Shown: positions 1 to 7,582, counted from the stretch's first letter. The stretch: DNA of 13,946 nt from Lutibacter sp. UBA4458 (GCA_002390165.1 DGOU01000174.1:1-13946); one strand, 5' to 3'. Notes: a model not told the origin generated them from the sequence alone. Program-made: numbers and translations.

Positions 1-229
1 GCAACAAAAACAACAACAAGCAGCACAACTATTGCAAAATGAAAATAAAACAAAAAGTGAAAAAATTACAAAACGCGTAGATAGTTTAGTAGCTAATTTT
101 GCAAAGTCTAATGGTTATCAAATAATATTAGGAACCTCTGGTACAGGAACAGTTATGTATGGAGATACTGCTTTAAATGTTACCGATAAAGTATTAGTTG
201 TCTTAAATAAAGATTTCGACAAAAAATAA
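1..229 (+). CDS. OmpH/Skp-family periplasmic chaperone, C-terminal part
   Basis: This is the last 75 codons of a gene that begins before the window; the frame is open from base 2 to the TAA at 227-229. The visible part begins with a Gln-rich stretch (QQKQQQAAQLLQNE). That fits the end of the long helical arms of Skp/OmpH proteins, which hold unfolded outer-membrane proteins in the periplasm as trimers. It then shows the usual family ending: a helix (ITKRVDSLVANFAKSNGY), a short strand (IILGTSGTGTVMYGD), then 'LNVTDKVLVVLNKDF'. In this family the segment around VMYGD...LNVT packs into the trimer body. In flavobacteria such genes commonly sit downstream of bamA, but that neighbourhood is outside the window. 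The family call is confident; the exact paralogue cannot be decided from the tail alone. Confidence 0.85.
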   Translation, partial: QQKQQQAAQLLQNENKTKSEKITKRVDSLVANFAKSNGYQIILGTSGTGTVMYGDTALNVTDKVLVVLNKDFDKK

Positions 230-255
230 TATAACACATTGAAAAACAGCACTAT

Positions 256-288
256 AAACCTTCTACATTGTAGAGGGTTTTATTTTTT
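256..288 (+). terminator. Intrinsic terminator of the OmpH-family gene
   Basis: An 11-bp stem is formed by 256-266 and 270-280 (AAACCTTCTAC / GTAGAGGGTTT, one G-T wobble) with a 3-base loop. It is followed directly by TATTTTTTAT. It lies 27 bases after the OmpH stop. The T-run is only on the plus-strand side, so it mainly serves the OmpH transcript, not the convergent holB. Confidence 0.8.
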
Positions 289-297
289 ATAATAAAA

Positions 298-1437
298 TTA
301 AACTTCTTTTTTATGTAAAAGTTTAGTAAGTTTTATAGATAAATCTAACAAAATAATTTTTGCATTTCCATTTCGTTCAATATGGTAAATGGCCTTATTT
401 AATTCCTGAGAAATTTCTAAAATATTTGTACTATGAATAAATGGAGCAAACTTTTCTAATTTAAATCCTGGACTTTTTGGATGAATAAAAACCAAATCTG
501 TTGCACCATAATTAAAAAGCATAGCTTGCCTAAAAAATTGAATACAATATTGTAAAAATTGCTTTTGTGTTTCCCTACCAGTTTTTGCAATAATATCGCT
601 CCAATCAATAAGTAATTTAATTACAGTAACATCTCCTTTTGCTTTAAAAGCTGCCCTAATCCAAGTTATAAACCATGCTTCAAATTGTTCGTCGGCAGTA
701 TCATTATGTAATAAGTGTAGTGCTTTATTGTAATTTCCATTAACTTGAATTGCAATTTGTTTTGCAATAGAAATATCCGTTCCTTCATTTTTAATCAAAC
801 CATTTTCAATATCCATTTCAGTTAAAGCTGGAAAATGTAAAACTTGACATCTCGATTTTATGGTTGCAATTAGTTGTTCTTCTTTTTCAGTAACCAATAA
901 AAAAACAGTTTTTTCTGGTGGTTCTTCTAATAATTTTAATAATTTATTTGCAGAAGCATTATTCATTTTTTCTGCCATCCAAATTATCATTATTTTAAAT
1001 CCACCTTCATAAGATTTTAATTTAAGTGCTTTAACAATTTCATCTGCTTCATCAACCCCAATAATTCCTTGTTTATTTTCTACTCCTAATAATTGTAACC
1101 ATTCAAATAAATTTCCATAAGGATTAGTGGCTATAAAATTTCGCCATTCTTGTAAAAATAAATTGCTTACCGCATGTTTTTTAATAGCACTTGTTGTGGT
1201 AACTGGAAAAGCAAAATGAAGATCAGGATGTGTTAATTTAGAACATTTTAACACACAAGCTTCTTTATCCTTACTTGTACTACATAATATATATTGCGCA
1301 TAAGCAATTGCCATTGGTAATACACCACTACCTTCTTTTCCAATAAATAATTGTGCATGTGAAATTCTACCATTTTTGATAGATTTTATCAAATGATTTT
1401 TCAAATAATCTTGACCTAATACTTCAGAAAATTCCAT
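298..1437 (-). CDS. holB: DNA polymerase III subunit delta'
   Basis: This is the delta' subunit of the clamp loader, which opens and loads the sliding clamp with the DnaX (tau/gamma) and delta subunits. Counting from the chosen start (379 residues), the order is: N-terminal AAA+ fold opening 'MEFSEVLGQDYLKNHL', a degenerate P-loop (GKEGSG, ~33-38) lacking the Walker lysine, a Walker-B-like strand (~149-159), the block LLKLLEEPP (~166-174), and the SRC motif (195-197) that reaches into the neighbouring ATP site. A damaged P-loop is expected, because delta' does not hydrolyse ATP in known clamp loaders. The cysteines at ~52, 61 and 65 may be remnants of the zinc module. I chose the ATG at 1437 over an upstream in-frame ATG at 1467. 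The extra ten residues (MCQFFFTFAL) come from a run of T and do not resemble the family start. The gene converges on the OmpH gene and diverges from pgk. Confidence 0.9.
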   Translation of the reverse strand: MEFSEVLGQDYLKNHLIKSIKNGRISHAQLFIGKEGSGVLPMAIAYAQYILCSTSKDKEACVLKCSKLTHPDLHFAFPVTTTSAIKKHAVSNLFLQEWRNFIATNPYGNLFEWLQLLGVENKQGIIGVDEADEIVKALKLKSYEGGFKIMIIWMAEKMNNASANKLLKLLEEPPEKTVFLLVTEKEEQLIATIKSRCQVLHFPALTEMDIENGLIKNEGTDISIAKQIAIQVNGNYNKALHLLHNDTADEQFEAWFITWIRAAFKAKGDVTVIKLLIDWSDIIAKTGRETQKQFLQYCIQFFRQAMLFNYGATDLVFIHPKSPGFKLEKFAPFIHSTNILEISQELNKAIYHIERNGNAKIILLDLSIKLTKLLHKKEV

Positions 1438-1539
1438 TAAAGCGAATGTAAAAAAAAATTGACACATAGCATTTTATTTATACTTTTTTCTAATGAAATC
1501 GCTTTCGTAGAAAATTATATAGTCTAAGCAAAATTGAAT

Positions 1540-1547
1540 TATATTTG
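1540..1547 (+). promoter_or_regulatory. Candidate -7 promoter element for pgk
   Basis: TATATTTG matches the Bacteroidota -7 consensus TAnnTTTG exactly and lies 20 bases before the pgk ATG. That would give a leader of roughly 14 bases. I see no good -33 TTTG at the usual distance. The motif is expected by chance about once per kilobase in DNA this AT-rich, so position is the main support. Confidence 0.5.
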
Positions 1548-1567
1548 TACTACTAAAACACAGACCA

Positions 1568-2755
1568 ATGAAAACGATACAAGACATAAATTTTAAAGGT
1601 AAAAAAGCATTAATTCGTGTAGATTTTAATGTTCCTTTAGATGAAAATTTTAGCGTAACTGATGTTACCAGAATTGAAGCTGCAAAACCTACTATTATTA
1701 AAATTTTAAAAGATGGAGGAGCGGTTATTTTAATGTCGCATTTAGGAAGACCAAAAGGTATTGAAGATAAATTTTCTTTAAAACACATTGTAAAAAAAGT
1801 TTCCGAAATTTTAGGAGTTGAAGTGAAATTTGTTTCTGATTGTGTTGAAGAATTAGCTGAAAAAGCAGCTGCTGAATTACAAATGGGAGAAGTATTGTTA
1901 TTAGAAAATTTACGTTTTCATCCAGAAGAAAAAGCTGGAGATGTTTCTTTTGCAAAACAACTTGCTAAGTTAGGCGATGTTTATGTTAACGATGCCTTTG
2001 GTACAGCACATAGAGCGCACGCTTCTACAACAATAGTAGCGCAGTTTTTTCCAAAAAATAAATGTTTTGGAAATTTATTGGCACAAGAAATCAGTAGCCT
2101 TAAAAAAATATTAGAAGAAGGAGAAAAGCCAGTGTTAGCAATTTTGGGAGGTGCAAAAGTATCTTCAAAAATTACAGTAATTGAAAATATTTTAGACAAA
2201 GTAGATCATTTAATAATTGGTGGAGGAATGAGTTTTACCTTTATTAAAGCACAAGGTGGAAATATTGGTAATTCAATTTGTGAAGATGACAAACAAGATT
2301 TGGCTTTAGACATATTAAAACAAGCAAAAGAAAAAGGTGTGCAAGTTCATATTCCTGTAGATGTAGTTGCAGCAGATGCTTTTAGTAATGATGCAAACAC
2401 TCAAATTTGCGATATTACTGCAATTCCTGATGGATGGCAAGGTTTAGATGCAGGTCCACAATCTAGAGCAATTTTTGATAAAGTAGTTCAAGAATCTAAA
2501 ACAATTTTATGGAACGGTCCATTAGGCGTTTTTGAAATGGAAAATTTTGCAAAAGGAACCATTGCTTTAGGAAATTCTATTGCGGAAGCAACTAAAAAAG
2601 GTGCATTTTCTTTAGTTGGCGGTGGCGATTCTGTTGCTGCGGTTAAACAATTTGGTTTTGCAAATAAAGTAAGCTATGTTTCCACAGGAGGAGGAGCAAT
2701 GTTAGAAAGCTTAGAAGGTAAAACCTTACCTGGTATTGAAGCGATATTAAAGTAA
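1568..2755 (+). CDS. pgk: Phosphoglycerate kinase
   Basis: This cytosolic glycolytic enzyme transfers the acyl phosphate of 1,3-bisphosphoglycerate to ADP, giving 3-phosphoglycerate and ATP. The protein is 395 residues, normal for a bacterial PGK. Family motifs appear in order: RVDFNVP (17-23) and SHLGRP (57-62) for substrate binding, LLLENLRFH (110-118), GTAHRAH (145-151), GGAKVSSK (194-201) at the start of the nucleotide-binding domain, WNGPLGVFE (315-323), GGGDSVAA (351-358) and STGGGAMLE (372-380). No key motif is missing. The start is fixed by the family N-terminus ([19 protein letters not shown]). The gene appears monocistronic: a candidate promoter lies just upstream and a strong hairpin terminator downstream. 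Its start is 130 bases from that of the divergent holB. Confidence 0.98.
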   Translation: MKTIQDINFKGKKALIRVDFNVPLDENFSVTDVTRIEAAKPTIIKILKDGGAVILMSHLGRPKGIEDKFSLKHIVKKVSEILGVEVKFVSDCVEELAEKAAAELQMGEVLLLENLRFHPEEKAGDVSFAKQLAKLGDVYVNDAFGTAHRAHASTTIVAQFFPKNKCFGNLLAQEISSLKKILEEGEKPVLAILGGAKVSSKITVIENILDKVDHLIIGGGMSFTFIKAQGGNIGNSICEDDKQDLALDILKQAKEKGVQVHIPVDVVAADAFSNDANTQICDITAIPDGWQGLDAGPQSRAIFDKVVQESKTILWNGPLGVFEMENFAKGTIALGNSIAEATKKGAFSLVGGGDSVAAVKQFGFANKVSYVSTGGGAMLESLEGKTLPGIEAILK

Positions 2756-2790
2756 TTTTCAGTTTAAAAAAAACGTCAATCAGAAAATGT

Positions 2791-2814
2791 CATACTGAGC
2801 GGAGTCGAAGTATG
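2791..2814. repeat. Short palindromic intergenic repeat (dispersed type)
   Basis: The ends CATACT (2791-2796) and AGTATG (2809-2814) are inverted repeats around the core GAGCGGAGTCGA. From memory, closely similar 'GTCAT-CTGAGCGGAGTCGAAG-ATG' units are scattered between genes in many flavobacterial genomes. Only one copy is in this window, so the dispersed nature rests on recall and not on the sequence here. It lies between the pgk stop and the pgk terminator hairpin, so it would be transcribed. Confidence 0.55.
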
Positions 2815-2835
2815 TTTCATAATCTCAACATAAAT

Positions 2836-2873
2836 AAAAAACCATTTTCTATCCTTTAGAAAATGGTTTTTTT
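2836..2873 (+). terminator. Strong intrinsic terminator after pgk, possibly bidirectional
   Basis: A perfect 16-bp stem is formed by 2836-2851 and 2857-2872, with GC-containing core ACCATTTTCTA / TAGAAAATGGT and the five-base loop TCCTT. It ends in a run of T, and its left edge is a run of A, so it could stop transcripts from either side. It lies about 80 bases after the pgk stop. Confidence 0.9.
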
Positions 2874-2974
2874 GCCATGTTACACTATTTTAAGCATTTC
2901 ATAAAAAAGAGAATAGATCAAATTAAAAATTCTAAATTAAGTTTTGTTGTGGTTAACACCCAGTTTGAAATTAC

Positions 2975-2982
2975 TACATTTG
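2975..2982 (+). promoter_or_regulatory. Candidate -7 promoter element for the aldo/keto reductase
   Basis: TACATTTG matches TAnnTTTG exactly, 22 bases before the ATG at 3005. TTG triplets occur at 2944-2949 but 25 or more bases away, which is longer than the usual -33 to -7 spacing. The gene start itself is preceded by an A-rich run (AAAAAATTAAAAA) and no Shine-Dalgarno sequence. Confidence 0.5.
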
Positions 2983-3004
2983 AATTCTATAAAAAATTAA
3001 AAAA

Positions 3005-4042
3005 ATGAAATACACAACACTTTCAAACACCGATATAAAAGTTAGTAAAATTTGTTTAGGAACCATGACATTTGGTCAACAAAATACTGAAAGTGAAGCT
3101 CACGAACAATTAAATTATGCGGTTGAAAAAGGAGTTAATTTTATCGATACTGCCGAAATGTATTCCATTCCCGGCAGAAAAGAAACCCAAGGAAGTACAG
3201 AAAAGTTTATAGGAAGTTGGTTAAAAAATCAAAAAAGAGAACAATTAGTAGTGGCAACCAAAGTAACTGGTCCAAACGATTATTTTAAATATATCCGAGA
3301 AAATTTAGGATTTTCTAAACAAGTTATTTACAAAGCTTTAGAAAACAGTTTAAAGCGTTTACAAACCGATTATGTAGATCTATATCAGTTACATTGGCCA
3401 GAAAGAAATATGAACTTTTTTGGACAACGAAATTATAGCCATAACCCAAATGAAAAATGGGAAGATAATTTTAAAGAAATTATAGTAACTTTAGATGGTT
3501 TGGTAAAAGAAGGCAAAATTAGAAATTATGGAGTTTCTAACGAATCTTCGTGGGGCGTTATGCGGCATTTATCTGAAAGTAATAACCATAATTTAACACG
3601 TTGCAAATCTATTCAAAATGCTTATTCTTTACTAAATAGAACTTTTGAAATTAATTTAGCAGAGGTTTCTTTGCGTGAAAATGTAGGATTATTAGCGTAT
3701 TCCCCATTAGGTTTCGGTATGTTAACCGGTAAATATTTAAACGGTAAAATGCCAGATAATTCCCGATTAAAATTGTTTCCAACGTATTCAAGGTACACCA
3801 ACCAGCAAGCACATTTTTTAACACAAAAATATGCAAATTTAGCTCAAGAACTTAATTTGAGTTTAGCACAATTAGCGTTAGCGTTTGTAAATCAGCAACC
3901 GTTTGTAACCGCTAATATAATTGGCGCAACCAATTTAACACAATTAAAAGAAAATATAGAAAGTATACATGTAGAATTAACCCCTGAAACACTTCAAAAA
4001 ATAGATACAATTCAAGATTTACAACCTAATCCTGCACCTTAA
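3005..4042 (+). CDS. tas: Aldo/keto reductase, Tas-like
   Basis: This is a cytosolic NADP(H)-dependent oxidoreductase of the aldo/keto reductase superfamily. The catalytic tetrad is visible: Asp48 and Tyr53 (FIDTAEMY), Lys86 (VVATKV) and His130 (LYQLHWPER). The cofactor-binding segments are AYSPLGFGMLTGKYLNG (231-247) and IIGATNLTQLKENI (306-319). The overall layout matches my memory of E. coli Tas over the full length (345 versus 346 residues). Shared segments include LGTMTFG, AEMY..P.R.ETQG, SLKRLQTDY, NAYSLLNR, TGKYLNG and the C-terminal Pro-Ala-Pro. The natural substrate of Tas-type enzymes is not well defined, so the physiological role here is open. The gene stands alone between a candidate promoter and a palindromic element, and converges on trpS. 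Confidence 0.92.
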   Translation: MKYTTLSNTDIKVSKICLGTMTFGQQNTESEAHEQLNYAVEKGVNFIDTAEMYSIPGRKETQGSTEKFIGSWLKNQKREQLVVATKVTGPNDYFKYIRENLGFSKQVIYKALENSLKRLQTDYVDLYQLHWPERNMNFFGQRNYSHNPNEKWEDNFKEIIVTLDGLVKEGKIRNYGVSNESSWGVMRHLSESNNHNLTRCKSIQNAYSLLNRTFEINLAEVSLRENVGLLAYSPLGFGMLTGKYLNGKMPDNSRLKLFPTYSRYTNQQAHFLTQKYANLAQELNLSLAQLALAFVNQQPFVTANIIGATNLTQLKENIESIHVELTPETLQKIDTIQDLQPNPAP

Positions 4043-4056
4043 AATAGATGTTATTT

Positions 4057-4153
4057 GGGCGTTACCCGTTGGGTCAGGCTGTCACTACTCGCTTTTTTTA
4101 GTTGTAAAAAACAACCAAAAAAGAGCTCAAACATACCGTTCCATCCTTAACGC
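4057..4153. repeat. Nested palindromic intergenic element between convergent genes
   Basis: About 100 bases with three ordered inverted repeats. The ends GCGTTA (4059-4064) and TAACGC (4148-4153) close the element. Next to the left end is the small hairpin ACCC-GTT-GGGT (4064-4074). The centre is a long hairpin of 4091-4105 against 4111-4126 with an AAAAA loop, one mismatch, one wobble and a bulged A. The element is clearly richer in G and C at its ends than its surroundings. It resembles a GGGCGTTACCC...GGGTCGGGCT...AACGC element that I recall as dispersed between genes in flavobacteria. No ORF or transposase is associated with it. It fills most of the 133-base gap between tas and trpS, and its hairpins may help separate the two convergent transcripts. 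Confidence 0.65.
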
Positions 4154-4175
4154 AATTACGAAATGTAAAACGATT

Positions 4176-5144
4176 TTAATATCCCAATTTTACTCTAACG
4201 CGTTGTAAAACATCTGCAGCTACTTTTCTAGCTTTGTCTGCACCAATAGCTAAAGCTTTATCAATTTCTTCTAAATTATCCATAAAGTAATTGTAACGTT
4301 CTCTTTCTATGGCATATTTATTAATTAATAAATCGTAAAAAGCCTGTTTAGCATGGCCATAACCATAATTACCACCTTCGTAATTCGCTCTCATTTCGGT
4401 AATTTGTTCCTCAGTTGCTACCAATTTATACAAAGCAAATAAATTACAAGTATCCGGGTTTTTAGCATCTTCCAATGGCGTAGAATCCGTTTTAATTTTC
4501 ATAATTTGTTTACGAAGCTGTTTATCTGGTAAAAATAAGTTGATAATATTTCCGCTAGATTTGCTCATTTTTCCACCATCCGTTCCAGGAACGTACATGG
4601 TTCCTTTTTGAATTTTTGCTTCTGGCGGAACCAAGGTTTCTCCCATTTGATGATTAAATCTGTTAGCTACATCTCTAGTTATTTCTAAATGTTGTAATTG
4701 ATCTTTTCCAACAGGGACAATCTCCGCATCATACAATAAAATATCTGCAGCCATTAACATTGGGTACGAAAACAAACCCGCATTTACATCCTCTAATCTA
4801 TCCGATTTATCTTTAAAACTATGCGCCAATGTTAAGCGTTGGAAAGGAAAAAAACAGCTTAAATACCATGAAAGTTCCGTAACTTCAGGAATATCACTTT
4901 GTCTATAAAAAACAGTTTTATCTACATCTAAACCAAATGCAAGCCAAGTTGCAGCAGTACTATAGGTGTTTTTTCGTAATTCCTCACCATTTTTAATTTG
5001 AGTTAGCGAGTGCATATCTGCAATAAATAAAAACGATTCATTTTTAGGATTATTTGCCATTTTAATAGCAGGAATAATTGCCCCTAATAAATTCCCTAAA
5101 TGTGGGGTTCCTGTACTTTGAACACCAGTTAAAATTCTTGACAT
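4176..5144 (-). CDS. trpS: Tryptophanyl-tRNA synthetase
   Basis: This class I aminoacyl-tRNA synthetase charges tRNA-Trp with tryptophan using ATP, as a cytosolic dimer. At 322 residues it has the normal compact bacterial length. The HIGH-type signature appears as TPHLGN (13-18), the KMSKS loop as GKMSKSSGN (191-199), and the conserved active-site stretch as PVGKDQLQHLE (144-154). The family N-terminus 'MSRILTGVQSTGTPHLGN' fixes the start at 5144. The gene is convergent with tas across the palindromic element and divergent from plsC across 162 bases. A candidate -7 motif lies 19 bases upstream. Nothing is missing or unusual. Confidence 0.98.
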   Translation of the reverse strand: MSRILTGVQSTGTPHLGNLLGAIIPAIKMANNPKNESFLFIADMHSLTQIKNGEELRKNTYSTAATWLAFGLDVDKTVFYRQSDIPEVTELSWYLSCFFPFQRLTLAHSFKDKSDRLEDVNAGLFSYPMLMAADILLYDAEIVPVGKDQLQHLEITRDVANRFNHQMGETLVPPEAKIQKGTMYVPGTDGGKMSKSSGNIINLFLPDKQLRKQIMKIKTDSTPLEDAKNPDTCNLFALYKLVATEEQITEMRANYEGGNYGYGHAKQAFYDLLINKYAIERERYNYFMDNLEEIDKALAIGADKARKVAADVLQRVRVKLGY

Positions 5145-5163
5145 TTATTTTTTAATTTGAGAA

Positions 5164-5171
5164 CAAAAATA
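5164..5171 (-). promoter_or_regulatory. Candidate -7 promoter element for trpS
   Basis: On the minus strand this reads TATTTTTG, an exact match to TAnnTTTG, 19 bases before the trpS ATG at 5144. No convincing -33 element is seen upstream on that strand. Confidence 0.45.
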
Positions 5172-5209
5172 CATATTTCAAAAAGAAATATAGAATAATT
5201 TTAAATTAC

Positions 5210-5217
5210 TACTTTTG
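5210..5217 (+). promoter_or_regulatory. Candidate -7 promoter element for plsC and its neighbour
   Basis: TACTTTTG matches TAnnTTTG exactly and lies about 90 bases before the plsC ATG. It would leave a leader of about 83 bases in which I see no clear hairpin. It sits back-to-back with the trpS -7 candidate (5164-5171), consistent with a divergent promoter region. Confidence 0.4.
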
Positions 5218-5306
5218 ATGTTTCTTAAACTAGCCTTCTTAATTTTAAATTATTAAAAAAATTATAGTTAGTAGAACGAGTAGTTTATAAAAGACCTGAT
5301 TAACCT

Positions 5307-6065
5307 ATGAAAATTTTCAAATACCTGTTTTATATTTTTTGGCGATGCTGGTTTTATGGTTGGGTATTGTTTAGTATAGTTGCTATTTTTCCTATTTTAC
5401 TTGTAGTTACTTCTTCCGAAAAATTTTATCCAATATTTTTTAAAATTGCAAGAGCCTGGGCAAATACTATTCTTTTTGTTATGGGTTTTAAAATTAATTT
5501 AAATGAAAATCAATTTTTAGAAAAAGAAAAAAATTTCATGTTTTGTCCAAACCATACTTCTATGATTGATATTATGGTTATGCTTTCTGTTACTAAAAAT
5601 CCGTTTGTTTTTGTTGGAAAAAAAGAACTAACTAAAATACCTGTATTTGGTTTTTTTTATAAACGTACTTGTATTTTGGTGGATAGAGGAAATGCAAAAA
5701 GTAGAAAAGCAGTTTTTGATGAAGCTAGAAGAAGAATGAGTGACGGACTTGATATTTGTATTTTTCCTGAAGGATTGGTTCCAATAGATGAACGTATTGT
5801 TTTAAGCGGCTTTAAAAATGGCGCTTTTAGATTAGCCATTGAGCATCAAATACCAATTGTGCCAATGATTTTTTACGATTGTAAAAAAAGATTTTCCTAT
5901 ACTTTTTTTAGCGGAGGACCAGGTAAATTACGGGTAAAAGTTGATGCCTTTATTAAAACAGAAGGGCTTAGCATAAAGGATAGTAACTCCTTAAAAAAAC
6001 AAACATTTGATATTATTTATAACGAATTAATTTCAGATATAAAACATCAACAAATTAATACTTAA
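5307..6065 (+). CDS. plsC: 1-acyl-sn-glycerol-3-phosphate acyltransferase
   Basis: This inner-membrane enzyme of the LPLAT/PlsC family adds the second fatty acyl chain to lysophosphatidic acid, giving phosphatidic acid, the precursor of membrane phospholipids. The 252-residue protein starts with hydrophobic segments (~5-37) that anchor it, with another short one at ~52-60. The catalytic HX4D motif is NHTSMID (His83, Asp88). Block II is VGKKELTKIPVFG (~103-115), block III is FPEG (153-156), here followed by LVP where TRS is more common, and block IV is IPIVPM (182-187). The changed residues after FPEG may mean an altered acyl or lipid acceptor; the related ornithine- or glycine-lipid acyltransferases share the motifs, so the substrate is inferred. 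It is followed after 26 bases by the hemolysin III-type gene, likely on the same transcript. Confidence 0.85.
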   Translation: MKIFKYLFYIFWRCWFYGWVLFSIVAIFPILLVVTSSEKFYPIFFKIARAWANTILFVMGFKINLNENQFLEKEKNFMFCPNHTSMIDIMVMLSVTKNPFVFVGKKELTKIPVFGFFYKRTCILVDRGNAKSRKAVFDEARRRMSDGLDICIFPEGLVPIDERIVLSGFKNGAFRLAIEHQIPIVPMIFYDCKKRFSYTFFSGGPGKLRVKVDAFIKTEGLSIKDSNSLKKQTFDIIYNELISDIKHQQINT

Positions 6066-6091
6066 TTATTACTTTTTTCGTTCAATAAAAT

Positions 6092-6739
6092 ATGGATAAA
6101 AAAGATATTACCTATTACGAGCCAAAAGAAGAAAGATTAAACGTAATTACTCATGCAATTGGGTTGGTTTTAAGTGTTGTAGCCTTAGTTTTATTAGTGG
6201 TTTTTGCCAGCTTAGAGGGAACAGCAAAACACATTGTTAGCTTTAGTATTTATGGGGCAAGTTTAATTGTTTTATATTCAGCTTCAACTTTTTATCATTA
6301 TTCACAAAAACCAAAATTAAGAAAAAGGTTAAATATTTTTGATCATTCAGCTATATACGTTTTAATAGCAGGGACCTATACACCTTTTACTTTAGTGGTT
6401 TTAAAAGGTTGGGTTGGCTGGACTATTTTTGGAGTTTCTTGGGGTTTAGCTATTGTAGGAATTGTGTTAAAACTTTTTTTTACAGGAAAATATGATAAAA
6501 TTTCAACCTTTGCTTATGTTCTTATGGGGTGGCTTATTATTTTCGCTATTAAACCATTGGTTCAAAATTTACCACTTAATGGACTTATGTGGTTATTAGC
6601 AGGTGGGATATTTTATACCGTTGGGGCGGTTTTGTATAGTATTAAAAACTTAAAATACAATCATGCTATTTTTCATATTTTTGTTTTATTAGGAAGTTTT
6701 GCACACTTTATTGCTGTATTTTTTTATGTTTTATCTTAG
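6092..6739 (+). CDS. Hemolysin III / TrhA-family membrane protein
   Basis: A 215-residue integral membrane protein of the HlyIII family (PAQR superfamily) with about seven predicted helices (~19-38, 46-66, 85-105, 107-128, 137-153, 163-183, 192-213). The family's likely metal-binding residues are present: Ser65-x3-His69 (SASTFYH), Asp84-His85 (FDHSAIY) and His191-x3-His195 (HAIFH). The N-terminal signature EERLN..TH (13-21) is also there. The metal site suggests a membrane-embedded hydrolase, while in E. coli TrhA affects membrane energetics and lipid homeostasis. The 'hemolysin' name comes from a Bacillus cereus relative and should not be read as evidence of toxicity here. Its position 26 bases after plsC fits a role in membrane lipid handling, but that is inference from context. 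Confidence 0.88.
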   Translation: MDKKDITYYEPKEERLNVITHAIGLVLSVVALVLLVVFASLEGTAKHIVSFSIYGASLIVLYSASTFYHYSQKPKLRKRLNIFDHSAIYVLIAGTYTPFTLVVLKGWVGWTIFGVSWGLAIVGIVLKLFFTGKYDKISTFAYVLMGWLIIFAIKPLVQNLPLNGLMWLLAGGIFYTVGAVLYSIKNLKYNHAIFHIFVLLGSFAHFIAVFFYVLS

Positions 6740-6782
6740 AAATTATAAAACAAAATGTGTTTAATGAAATTAAAAGCATAGC

Positions 6783-6812
6783 TTTGAACATGAAAACAAA
6801 AATTGTATATTG
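6783..6812 (+). promoter_or_regulatory. Candidate promoter for the LytTR two-component operon
   Basis: TTTG (6783-6786) is followed after 19 bases by TATATTG (6806-6812), a near match to TAnnTTTG missing one T. The spacing suits the Bacteroidota -33/-7 pair. The ATG of the response regulator is 32 bases further on. A small AAAGC-ATA-GCTTT inverted repeat (6773-6785) overlaps the -33 element. Confidence 0.4.
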
Positions 6813-6815
6813 CAG

Positions 6816-6829
6816 TTTAATTAATTAAA
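6816..6829. repeat. 14-base perfect palindrome before the response regulator
   Basis: TTTAATTAATTAAA is perfectly self-complementary. It lies between the candidate promoter and the response-regulator ATG, where an operator would be expected. The simple A/T make-up means it could easily arise by chance. Confidence 0.3.
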
Positions 6830-6844
6830 TGTCTACCCATACAT

Positions 6845-7582
6845 ATGCTACAAATATTATTAGTTGACGATGAAAAAGATGCTTTAGAAGCTCTAGAATG
6901 GAAATTAAATAATTATATTGATAATGTGAACGTTACAACGTGTAACTCTCCATTAAAAGCTGTAGAATTAATTAATACTACTAAGCCCGATGTAGTATTT
7001 TTAGATATTCAAATGCCTGAAATGGATGGTTTTTCATTAATTGAAGCGCTTGATTTTAGAGATTTTAATTTAATTTTTACTACAGCGCATGATGAATTTG
7101 CATTAAAAGCTATAAAAGTGTCTGCAATTGATTATTTGTTAAAACCAGTAGATAAAGATGAATTATTGGCGGCTATGAAAAAAATTAAAAAGCCTGAAAA
7201 AAATAGTTTACTAGAAAATAAATTACAATTACTACTAAATAATTTAAATGATAATAGTGACAAAATAAACATCTCTGCAGATGGTAAAGTATATTTACTA
7301 GAAAAAGAGGATGTTATAATGTTAAAGTCTGATAAAAGTTATACTACCATTTTTTTAAAATCTGAACAGCAAATTGTTGTTTCAAAAACACTGAAAGAAG
7401 TAGAAAAGAAATTTCAATTTCCAGAGTTTTTTAGAGTTCATAATTCTTATTTAATCAATTTAAATCACGTAAAAGAATATTTAAAAGGATTAGGAGGCGA
7501 ACTTATTATGACTAATGGTTTAACAGCAAGTATTAGTAGAAATAGAAAAACAGAGCTTTTTAACAAATTATACATGGATTAA
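6845..7582 (+). CDS. LytTR-family response regulator
   Basis: This is a DNA-binding response regulator of the LytR/AlgR type, 245 residues. The receiver domain (~1-118) has the acidic pair Asp8/Asp9, the phosphoacceptor Asp54 (VVFLDIQMPEMDG), Thr79/Thr80 (FTTAHDEFA) and Lys100 (DYLLKPVD), so it should be phosphorylatable. A linker rich in Leu, Asn and Lys (~118-140) leads to a LytTR domain (~141-242) with the typical segment FFRVHNSYLINLNHV (195-209). LytTR domains bind paired short direct repeats through a beta-rich fold. Its stop is 2 bases before the ATG of the histidine kinase, the presumed partner. Regulon and signal cannot be read from the sequence. Confidence 0.93.
   Translation: MLQILLVDDEKDALEALEWKLNNYIDNVNVTTCNSPLKAVELINTTKPDVVFLDIQMPEMDGFSLIEALDFRDFNLIFTTAHDEFALKAIKVSAIDYLLKPVDKDELLAAMKKIKKPEKNSLLENKLQLLLNNLNDNSDKINISADGKVYLLEKEDVIMLKSDKSYTTIFLKSEQQIVVSKTLKEVEKKFQFPEFFRVHNSYLINLNHVKEYLKGLGGELIMTNGLTASISRNRKTELFNKLYMD

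Noticed and set aside
1438..1467. Upstream start for holB adding ten residues
   Set aside because: The extension comes from a T-rich run and gives MCQFFFTFAL, while the family N-terminus begins at the next Met (MEFSEVLGQD). The ATG at 1437 is preferred.
1474..1788. Minus-strand ORF of 104 codons overlapping the pgk start
   Set aside because: It lies antisense to pgk, which carries all its family motifs, and its translation shows no recognisable domain; it is a shadow of the real frame.
6092..6739. Hemolysin toxin
   Set aside because: The HlyIII name is historical. The protein is a seven-helix PAQR-like membrane protein with a probable metal site, with no evidence of pore formation or secretion.
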